Shown: in pieces, positions 42,879-48,542 of the stretch
Numbering within the stretch: position 1 is the stretch's first letter
Layout of the letters: every line of letters starts with the position of its first letter
Source of the DNA: Prevotella sp.
Lineage (GTDB): Bacteria; Bacteroidota; Bacteroidia; Bacteroidales; Bacteroidaceae
Length of the DNA stretch: 48,542 nucleotides
Direction: 5' to 3'
Assembly: GCA_017538105.1 (NCBI GenBank)
Contig: JAFYJN010000079.1
Span: 1-48,542, forward strand
The notes under the pieces: model-generated
What the model was told of the DNA's origin: nothing
The model's input: the letters and a program-made list of their open reading frames with translations, nothing else
Databases searched by the model: none
Translations under genes and position numbers: made by a program

Positions 42879-43016
42879 TTATCGCTGACGCGATTATGAA
42901 TGACGAATTACAATTACGAATTCTTCATTGTTAAATCGTAATCGCGAAGCGACCATTCATAATTCAAAATTCAAAATTCAACATTCAACACTCAACACTC
43001 AAAATTCCCAATTCCT
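42875..43016. repeat. AT-rich dispersed repeat with ~92-bp imperfect palindrome
   Basis: A palindrome with ends TGAATTAT and ATAATTCA spans 42875-42966. Inner arms TCGCTGACGCGATTA and TAATCGCGAAGCGA pair with one gap. It continues as ATTCAAAATTCAAAATTCAA and CAACACTCAACACTC words running into the DUF3109 3' end. A related element lies upstream of gpmI in inverted orientation. Confidence 0.75.
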
Positions 43017-43581
43017 CAAGCTTTTTATACCATGCTTCGCCAAATCGGCGGATGAGCGGTTCCTTGAGAAACTGGTAAATGCGGATGTTTTTCTTTCTGC
43101 CTAATGTCACGGCATCCTGACAGATGGCCCATCGATGGTAGTTCAGGCCCACCATGCCATTGGAAAAGCGTTTCTCGCGAATGGGATAGAGCGAGCAACT
43201 GATGGGTTTGCACCAATGCGTCTTCCCCTCACGGAATACTTTTTCCAAAGCACAGAGGCAACAGCCCTCTTCGTGGCACGTAAACACACAGTCTTTATTC
43301 CCAACGATGCTTGTCACCAAATCGCCATCGCGGTCGGTATAAACCACCCCCTGTCGGTCAATCACCGACTGTGCCTCAGCCGCGAGGTGCGGCCAAGCCT
43401 CATCGAGAGCCTTCTCAAGCTCGTCCACCTCTTCGAGGGTCACCGGCGCCCCCGCATCGCCCTCCACACAACATGCGCCATGGCAACTGTCGAGGTCGCA
43501 GCAGAAAAATTCAGTCAGGATGTCGGACGAAAGCAATACGTCGTCCACCTGCAAAATCGGAAGAACTCGTTGTTTGTCCAT
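42985..43581 (-). CDS. DUF3109 family cysteine-rich protein
   Basis: 198 residues. The family is recognised from FFCCDLDSCHGACCVEGDAG, VFTCHEEGCCLCALEKVFRE and KPISCSLYPIRE. The Cys clusters (CCxxxxCxxxCC, CxxxxCCLC) suggest a metal or Fe-S centre; the function is unknown. The gene starts 3 bp after ung and is surely co-transcribed with it. The last ~9 codons (LGILSVEC) and the stop codon are read from the AT-rich dispersed repeat, so the natural C-terminus may have been replaced when the repeat inserted. Confidence 0.9.
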   Translation of the reverse strand: MDKQRVLPILQVDDVLLSSDILTEFFCCDLDSCHGACCVEGDAGAPVTLEEVDELEKALDEAWPHLAAEAQSVIDRQGVVYTDRDGDLVTSIVGNKDCVFTCHEEGCCLCALEKVFREGKTHWCKPISCSLYPIREKRFSNGMVGLNYHRWAICQDAVTLGRKKNIRIYQFLKEPLIRRFGEAWYKKLEELGILSVEC

Positions 43582-43584
43582 ATC

Positions 43585-44250
43585 TCACCATTCTATGGGA
43601 GTCATGCCATGTTCCGTCAAGTAGCGGTTTGCCTGTGAGAAATGATGGTTACCAAACCACCCTCCCCTATTGGCAGACAATGGCGACGGGTGTACAGACT
43701 CCAGCACCAGGTTCTTCGTCCTGTCAATCATATAACTCTTGCCCCTGGCATAACCGCCCCACAGCATATACACGATATGTTCACGTTCTTTCGCCAACAC
43801 ACGAATGGCCGCATCGGTGAATGAGCGCCAACCCAATTGGGCATGACTATTGGCCGCATGGGCCCGAACCGTGAGCGTGGCATTGAGCAGGAGCACCCCC
43901 TGGTCAGCCCAACGTGTGAGGTTGCCCGTGGTGGGTATAGGCGAACCCACATCGTCGTGAATCTCTTTAAAAATGTTCTGCAGCGATGGAGGGAATGGCA
44001 CTCCATCGCATACAGAGAAACTCAGTCCATGTGCCTGTCCTGGCTCATGGTAGGGGTCTTGGCCAATAATCACCACCTTCACACGGTCGAAAGGACAACG
44101 GTCGAAGGCGTTGAATATCAATCGTCCTGGAGGATAACATTCATGCGTGCGGTATTCCTCGCGCACCGCTTGGGTGAGCGACACGAAATAGGACTTGTCG
44201 AATTCGCCTTGAAGTCGCTCCTTCCACGAGGAATCAATCCGCACATCCAT
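43585..44250 (-). CDS. ung: Uracil-DNA glycosylase (family 1)
   Basis: 221 residues, standard length. It removes uracil from DNA to start base excision repair. The water-activating loop is IGQDPYHEPGQAHGLSF with the catalytic Asp. LLLNATLTVRAHAANSH is the beta-strand 2 region, and the DNA-intercalation loop is HPSPLSANRGG. All key residues are present. It pairs functionally with dut, also in this window. DUF3109 follows by 3 bp. No clear promoter was seen, and it may be read from gpmI through a repeat-filled gap. Confidence 0.97.
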   Translation of the reverse strand: MDVRIDSSWKERLQGEFDKSYFVSLTQAVREEYRTHECYPPGRLIFNAFDRCPFDRVKVVIIGQDPYHEPGQAHGLSFSVCDGVPFPPSLQNIFKEIHDDVGSPIPTTGNLTRWADQGVLLLNATLTVRAHAANSHAQLGWRSFTDAAIRVLAKEREHIVYMLWGGYARGKSYMIDRTKNLVLESVHPSPLSANRGGWFGNHHFSQANRYLTEHGMTPIEW

Positions 44251-44261
44251 GGTTTTTCAGA

Positions 44262-44417
44262 AGATAAGAAGTTTAGGAATTAAGGAGTTTAGGAGTTTGG
44301 GAGTTTGGACAATTCCCCCTGGCATTTCTCTCACCTCTCACCCCTCACCCCTTCCATCCCCCTCCCTTTGGGAGGGCTGGGGTGGGTGTCCCCTTGGGAG
44401 GGCTGGGGTGGGTGCTT
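44262..44417 (-). repeat. gpmI-ung spacer with GC-rich palindromic element, copy 5
   Basis: On the minus strand the element follows the gpmI stop (44426) in sense orientation. The 21-bp block CACCCACCCCAGCCCTCCCA+A is present twice (44368-44388 and 44394-44414 on plus, period 26), and the inner copy is completed by AGGGAGGGGG. Downstream are CACCCCTCACC words and the GGAGTTTAGG-type repeat (44278-44306) shared with the murE-mraY gap. Confidence 0.8.
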
Positions 44418-44425
44418 GCTCCTAA

Positions 44426-45946
44426 TTAATTGTTACTGATGAGGTTCTCGCCCGTCATGTCGGCTGGCTGCTCCAGTCCCATAATATGGAGGATGGAGGG
44501 AGCCACGTCAGCCAGTCGTCCGTTTTTCACCTTGGCACTGTTGTTGTCGGTCACAAAGATGAAAGGCACGGGGTTGAGCGAGTGTGCCGTGTTGGGTGTG
44601 CCGTCTTCGTTGACGGCATTGTCGGCATTGCCATGGTCGGCGATGATGATGGCCTCGTAGCCGGCAGCCTTAGCGGTTTCTATGACGTCGTGAACACAGT
44701 GGTCGACAGCCCATACTGCCTTGGCGATGGCATGGTATACTCCCGTGTGCCCCACCATGTCGCCATTGGCGAAGTTGACGACGATGAAATCATATTTCTC
44801 CGTCTTGATGGCCTCCACCAGTTTGTCCTTCACCTCATAGGCGCTCATCTCTGGCTTAAGGTCGTAGGTAGCCACCTTGGGCGATGGCACGAGGATTCGG
44901 TCCTCACCCTCGAAAGGCGCCTCGCGTCCACCGTTGAAGAAGAACGTGACATGAGCATATTTCTCCGTCTCAGCGGTATGCAGCTGTTTCTTTCCCAGTT
45001 TGCTGAGGTATTCGCCGAGGGTGTCTTCCACATTCTCCTTGGGGAAGAGGATATGCACGCCCTTGAAATTGGCATCGTAAGGAGTCATGCAGTAATATTG
45101 CAGACCAGCGATGGTGTGCATGCCCGCCTCGGGCATGTCCTGCTGGGTGAGCACATGGGTAAGCTCCTTGGCACGGTCGTTGCGGAAATTGAAGAAGATG
45201 ACCACATCACCTTCCTGGATGGTGCCATCGACAGTGCTGTTGTTGATGGGTTTGATAAACTCATCGGTCACACCTTCTTCATAGCTCTCCTCCATGGCCT
45301 TCACCATGTTGTCGCTCTGCTTGCCCTTACCTTCAACGAGCAAGTCGTAAGCCTCTTTCACCCTTTCCCAGCGCTTGTCGCGGTCCATGGCGTAGAAACG
45401 ACCTACGATGCTGGCGATATGCGCGTCGTTGGCCTGACACACCTGTTCCAGTTGGCTGATGAATCCCACACCACTCTTCGGGTCGGTATCACGGCCATCC
45501 ATGAAACAGTGAACGAAAGTTTGGGTAAGGCCATATTCCTTGCCTATCTCCACCAAGCGGAACAGATGGTCAAGCGATGAATGGACGCCACCATCAGACG
45601 TAAGTCCCATAAGGTGCATTTTTTTGCCGTTCTCCTTGGCATAGGTATAGGCGTTGACAATTTCTTTGTTTTTCAGTATCGAACCATCACGACAGGCGCG
45701 GTTGATCTTCACCAAGTCCTGGTATACCACACGTCCAGCACCGATGTTGAGGTGTCCCACCTCCGAGTTGCCCATCTGTCCGTCGGGCAAGCCCACGTCT
45801 TCACCCGAGGCTGCCAACTGTGAGTGGGCGCTTACTGCGTTGAGATAATCCAGATAAGGAGTGGGGGTATTGAAAATCACGTCACCCTCACCATGTTTGC
45901 CGATACCCCATCCATCGAGTATCATCAGAAGAGCTTTTTTTGCCAT
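44426..45946 (-). CDS. gpmI: 2,3-bisphosphoglycerate-independent phosphoglycerate mutase
   Basis: 506 residues from ATG 45946 ([20 protein letters not shown]). An in-frame extension to 46033 is encoded by a dispersed repeat and is not credible. It interconverts 3- and 2-phosphoglycerate in glycolysis using a phosphoserine intermediate and Mn2+. The metal/Ser region is [19 protein letters not shown], followed by [23 protein letters not shown], the [10 protein letters not shown] block, [14 protein letters not shown] and [13 protein letters not shown]. All are hallmarks of the alkaline-phosphatase-like iPGM. The predicted promoter is about 275 bp upstream, giving a long repeat-filled leader. Confidence 0.97.
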   Translation of the reverse strand: MAKKALLMILDGWGIGKHGEGDVIFNTPTPYLDYLNAVSAHSQLAASGEDVGLPDGQMGNSEVGHLNIGAGRVVYQDLVKINRACRDGSILKNKEIVNAYTYAKENGKKMHLMGLTSDGGVHSSLDHLFRLVEIGKEYGLTQTFVHCFMDGRDTDPKSGVGFISQLEQVCQANDAHIASIVGRFYAMDRDKRWERVKEAYDLLVEGKGKQSDNMVKAMEESYEEGVTDEFIKPINNSTVDGTIQEGDVVIFFNFRNDRAKELTHVLTQQDMPEAGMHTIAGLQYYCMTPYDANFKGVHILFPKENVEDTLGEYLSKLGKKQLHTAETEKYAHVTFFFNGGREAPFEGEDRILVPSPKVATYDLKPEMSAYEVKDKLVEAIKTEKYDFIVVNFANGDMVGHTGVYHAIAKAVWAVDHCVHDVIETAKAAGYEAIIIADHGNADNAVNEDGTPNTAHSLNPVPFIFVTDNNSAKVKNGRLADVAPSILHIMGLEQPADMTGENLISNN

Positions 45947-46175
45947 ATTATTTGAGTTTGTAAGTTTTTGAGTTTGTGAGTTTTTTAGAATTTGAAATTT
46001 GGAATGTTGAATGTTGACGAGTTGTTGAGACATATGTCGAAAAATTGTCGCTTCGCGATGAAGAATTATTGAATGTGGAATGATTATTCGTCATTATTTT
46101 TCCTGAATCGCATGAGCGACCATTCGTCATTCGTAACTCCGTCATTCGTTATTCATCATTCCTTATTCTTTTTCG
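45947..46175. repeat. AT-rich dispersed repeats upstream of gpmI
   Basis: Two copies of TTTGAGTTTGTRAGTTTTT are followed by GAATTTGAAATTTGGAATG words and a hairpin with arms GTCGCTTCGCGAT (46047-46059) and ATCGCATGAGCGAC (46107-46120). CATTCGTCATTCG words close the element. It is the inverted relative of the repeat at 42875-43016. Confidence 0.7.
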
Positions 46176-46220
46176 GCTGCGAAATTACAAAAAAAACGCG
46201 AAACGGCATTGCACAAACTG

Positions 46221-46251
46221 CAAAAATAAAAGGGAGCACTGCCAATTGGCA
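46221..46251 (-). promoter_or_regulatory. Predicted gpmI promoter with 12-bp palindrome
   Basis: On the minus strand TATTTTTG followed by C (46228-46221) is preceded by the perfect palindrome TGCCAATTGGCA (46240-46251) around the -20 to -33 region, an operator-like position. Confidence 0.5.
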
Positions 46252-46290
46252 AGATAGTAGGTTGCCAAACTGTTAAATTAAATTAAATAT

Positions 46291-46334
46291 ATGGTTGCAA
46301 CCATGTATAAACCCGAAAAACTCCCTTATATTTG
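46291..46334 (+). promoter_or_regulatory. Predicted YiiX-like gene promoter with 14-bp palindrome
   Basis: The perfect palindrome ATGGTTGCAACCAT (46291-46304) lies just before or over the -33 position of the -7 box TATATTTG (46327-46334, followed by C). The ATG at 46370 is 35 bp downstream. Confidence 0.6.
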
Positions 46335-46369
46335 CACTTAATAAACGAGAGTTATAGTAGAAAGCATAA

Positions 46370-46993
46370 ATGACCACCAAAAAAAGTATCAATATTCTCC
46401 TCTTCCTATTGGCTTTGTTGCCCATTGTCGTTGGTTGTGGAGGTATTGACGGCGAACGATGCATCATGCCAGCGGGCACTTCTCTGCAGACAGGCGACGT
46501 GGTATTCCGTCGCGGAGGCGGTTTTACAAGCCATGCCGTTTTGTTGGCCGACCGTCATGGTCACTATTCCCATTGTGGCATCGTCATCGACTCTGCGGGA
46601 GTAAAGATGATTGTCCATTCCGTGCCAGGCGAGCCTGACTTTGAAGGTGATGAAGATCGTGTGAAAATGGACCGGCCAGAGTGGTTTTTCTCTAACCAGT
46701 TCGCCAATGCCGGTGAGATATGTCGGCCCAAAGACTCATTGGTGGCACAAAAGGCAGCCGACTATGCGTTGCGAGCCTACCACAGGCATACGCTCTTCGA
46801 CCATGACTACGACAGCAATGACACCACTAAACTCTATTGCACCGAATTGGTGGTCAGGGCATACGAAGCAGCCGGAGTACGACTAACGGGAGAACCAACC
46901 CACGAGTTCCACCTGCCCGCAGTGAACACCATTTGCTGGTTACCCTCCGATTTGAGAAACTCGTCATACTTAGAGACGACTATATTTTTCTAA
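46370..46993 (+). CDS. YiiX/YebB-like permuted papain-fold hydrolase, probable lipoprotein
   Basis: 207 residues. The N-terminus MTTKKSINILLFLLALLPIV followed by VGCGG is a lipoprotein-type signal. The domain is the permuted NlpC/P60-like YiiX family: TGDVVFRRGGGF, the catalytic His in HYSHCGIVID and the catalytic Cys in LYCTELVVRAYEAAG, then IKxx-like FHLPAVNTICWLPSDL. Members are thought to cleave amide or ester bonds in the envelope; the substrate is unknown. A further lipoprotein gene follows 20 bp later. Confidence 0.88.
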   Translation: MTTKKSINILLFLLALLPIVVGCGGIDGERCIMPAGTSLQTGDVVFRRGGGFTSHAVLLADRHGHYSHCGIVIDSAGVKMIVHSVPGEPDFEGDEDRVKMDRPEWFFSNQFANAGEICRPKDSLVAQKAADYALRAYHRHTLFDHDYDSNDTTKLYCTELVVRAYEAAGVRLTGEPTHEFHLPAVNTICWLPSDLRNSSYLETTIFF

Positions 46994-47013
46994 CTTTATA
47001 AACACTTACAACA

Positions 47014-47430
47014 ATGAGAAAATTTTTAGGCTTTTTCGCTGCTATCGCAGCTGTGGCATTCATGAGTTGCAGCGGTGGTGCTAATGGTGCTGCCACTCCG
47101 ACCGAATTGGCTGAACAGTCAATGAAGTGCATCCAGAACAAGGACTACAAAGGCTATGTTGACCTGATGAACTTCCCCGAGACCATGAAACCTGAAGAGG
47201 TGAAGACTCAGAAGGAGATGTATGTGAACATGATGGAGAACAAGATGAAAGAGTCGGTAGAGAAAGCCGGCGGCATCAAGGAATTCAAGGCAGCTAGCGA
47301 GGAGAACGTGACCGACACCACAGCTACTGTGAAGGTGAACGTTACCTATGGCAACGACTCCACCGCTGTTCAGGATGTACAGTGCGTGAAAGCCAAGGAT
47401 GGCAGCTGGAAGCTGAAGAACAACAAGTAA
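47014..47430 (+). CDS. Small DUF4878-like lipoprotein
   Basis: 138 residues. The lipoprotein signal is MRKFLGFFAAIAAVAFMSCS with Cys at 19. The mature part, TPTELAEQSMKCIQNKDYKG then KVNVTYGNDSTAVQDVQCVK and DGSWKLKNNK, has the NTF2-like pattern of DUF4878 proteins. The function is unknown. It follows the YiiX-like gene by 20 bp without a promoter box and ends at a strong terminator, so the two form an envelope operon. Confidence 0.82.
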   Translation: MRKFLGFFAAIAAVAFMSCSGGANGAATPTELAEQSMKCIQNKDYKGYVDLMNFPETMKPEEVKTQKEMYVNMMENKMKESVEKAGGIKEFKAASEENVTDTTATVKVNVTYGNDSTAVQDVQCVKAKDGSWKLKNNK

Positions 47431-47456
47431 TCTTTAGTTGCTAAACAACACGAGTT

Positions 47457-47484
47457 CGGGCTTGGCACATGCCAAGCCCGTTTT
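47457..47484 (+). terminator. Intrinsic terminator after the DUF4878-like gene
   Basis: A perfect 10-bp stem CGGGCTTGGC / GCCAAGCCCG with loop ACAT is followed by TTTT. The helicase start codon lies only 12 bp further on. Confidence 0.88.
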
Positions 47485-47496
47485 CATGCAAAAACG

Positions 47497-48542
47497 ATGT
47501 CTGCCAACAACGCCATACAGGAACTGCAACGTCAGCGGCTGCTGCTCGAAATAGAGTACAACTGCGAGAAAGAGGCCTACCGTCGCCAGAGCGAGACGAT
47601 GGGCTTGCAGCGTCAGGTGAAGCGTGGCGACGCTTGGTATCCCATCCGTGTGGGCAGGAGCTATTACAACTCACTCAACCAACTGTCGTTGGAGGTATTC
47701 CGCACCGACGATGAAGAGATTACCCACAACTTTGAGTACGGACGGCCCATATGCCTGTTCCGACTGGAGGAACATGAGGGCAAGACGGAGATACGTTATG
47801 CCCGAAATCCGGGCATGGTGAGCTATGTCGACGGCGACCGCATGGTCATTACTCTGCCCGATGAAGCCAACGTGTCCGACTGGCAGGGACGAGACCATGT
47901 GGGCATACAACTATTCTTCGACGAGACATCCTACCGGCTGATGTTCGAAGCCCTTCAGCGAGTGATGCAAGCCAAGAACAACCGCCTGGCCTACCTGCGC
48001 GACTTGTTCTACTCGCACCAAGAAGCGCAACGATTCCATTTTGAGTCATGCCGTTTTCCATGGCTCAACACCACCCAGGAGCATGCCGTCAACGAGGTGC
48101 TCCGCGCCAAGGACGTGCTGGTGGTGCACGGTCCTCCGGGTACGGGGAAGACAACGACTCTTGTTGAGGCCATTGATGAGACGCTGCGACGTGAGAGTCA
48201 GGTATTGGTATGCGCACAGAGCAACATGGCCGTGGACTGGATATCAGAACAGTTGGTGGACCGTGGCATCAACGTGCTGCGCATCGGCAACCCGACCCGC
48301 GTGAACGACAAAATGCTGTCGTTTACTTATGAAAGGCGTTTCGAAGCCCATGCCGACTATCCTCAGTTGTGGAGCATACGCAAGACCATTCGCGAGATGC
48401 GCGGTCAACGCCGTAAGAGCGGCGAGAGCTACCACCAACGGCTCGACCGTCTGAAGTCAAGGGCCACGGAAATAGAGTTGCGCATTCACCACGAGTTGAT
48501 GGACAGCGCACGTGTCATCGCCAGCACCCTTGTAGGAGCCGC
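47497..48542 (+). CDS. Superfamily 1 DNA/RNA helicase (UPF1/DNA2-like), 3' end outside window
   Basis: 348 codons are visible, starting MSANNAIQELQRQRLLLEIE at 47497; the rest is beyond the right edge. After a ~200-residue N-terminal region comes the Q/I region WLNTTQEHAVNEVLRAKD with Walker A VVHGPPGTGKTTTLVEAI, then motif Ia region VLVCAQSNMAVDWISEQL and RIGNP. The visible end (ARVIASTLVGA) leads towards the Walker B segment. This is the pattern of UPF1/IGHMBP2-like SF1B helicases. The start codon lies 12 bp after a terminator with no room for a promoter between them, so transcription must come from read-through or from within the upstream gene. Confidence 0.9.
   Translation, partial: MSANNAIQELQRQRLLLEIEYNCEKEAYRRQSETMGLQRQVKRGDAWYPIRVGRSYYNSLNQLSLEVFRTDDEEITHNFEYGRPICLFRLEEHEGKTEIRYARNPGMVSYVDGDRMVITLPDEANVSDWQGRDHVGIQLFFDETSYRLMFEALQRVMQAKNNRLAYLRDLFYSHQEAQRFHFESCRFPWLNTTQEHAVNEVLRAKDVLVVHGPPGTGKTTTLVEAIDETLRRESQVLVCAQSNMAVDWISEQLVDRGINVLRIGNPTRVNDKMLSFTYERRFEAHADYPQLWSIRKTIREMRGQRRKSGESYHQRLDRLKSRATEIELRIHHELMDSARVIASTLVGA

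Larger units (their letters stand above)
45947..46369. other. gpmI / YiiX-like divergent intergenic region
   Basis: 423 bp without a gene. The left half is dispersed repeat; the right half (46180-46369) holds two divergent promoters, each with a perfect palindrome near the -33 position. Confidence 0.65.

Noticed and set aside
42813-42966. CRISPR array suggested by the tandem repeats after the AraC gene
   Set aside because: The units are 14 bp with no unique spacers and no cas genes are nearby; it is a simple tandem repeat next to an AT-rich palindrome.
44486-45580. Plus-strand ORF of 364 codons opposite gpmI
   Set aside because: Antisense shadow; gpmI has the full set of family motifs.

Overview
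The window is a chromosomal segment of a Bacteroidales bacterium, most likely Prevotella or a close relative. The evidence is the TAnnTTTG-type -7 promoter boxes before many genes, Bacteroidota-only families (DUF4292, DUF3109, FtsL-like, PASTA-ended FtsI, long MraY), the glycine-lipid acyltransferase pair GlsB/GlsA, a hybrid two-component regulator, and the dcw order without murF or ddl. No rRNA operon, prophage, IS transposase or CRISPR array was seen.

Layout. (1) 1-4229, minus strand: compact operon dut - TPR protein - DUF4292 lipoprotein - EnvC-like murein hydrolase activator (cut by the window edge), divergent from dgt (4379-5716). (2) 5717-9852: AT-richer accessory segment with an MmeI-like type IIG restriction-modification enzyme and dinD. 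(3) 9853-11693, minus: glsA-glsB. (4) 12018-28573, plus: the division and cell-wall cluster mraZ-rsmH-ftsL-ftsI-murE-mraY-murD-ftsW-murG-murC-ftsQ-ftsA-ftsZ followed by yqeY. It opens with a textbook MraZ operator, has an internal promoter before murG and ends at an intrinsic terminator. (5) 28647-30719: a GNAT/zinc-ribbon protein and recO (minus), then tRNA-Glu plus rpsT (plus). (6) 30921-39166: a secreted TPR-CHAT protein, gyrB and a TPR-sensor hybrid histidine kinase/AraC regulator. (7) 39167-42814: a candidate small RNA or attenuated leader, a GH95 glycosidase and an overlapping AraC regulator. (8) 42985-45946, minus: gpmI, ung and DUF3109, bracketed by AT-rich dispersed repeats. (9) 46370-48542, plus: a YiiX-like hydrolase, a DUF4878-like lipoprotein and the start of a superfamily 1 helicase.

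How the genes work together. Regions 1 and 4 supply and control peptidoglycan synthesis and septation. dut, dgt and ung together manage dNTP quality and uracil removal. Region 7 looks like a small regulated glycan-degradation unit without SusC/SusD.

The least expected structures are these. A GC-rich palindromic element sits in sense orientation after five gene ends, and a near-identical copy, plus two degenerate ones, lies in frame inside the CHAT domain of the TPR-CHAT protein. A perfect 19-bp inverted repeat abuts the gyrB promoter. An apparently self-contained short transcription unit (promoter, 18-codon ORF, GNRA-loop terminator) precedes the GH95 gene. Finally, a Thr replaces the usual His in the GH95 active-site motif, which suggests alpha-L-galactosidase rather than fucosidase activity.
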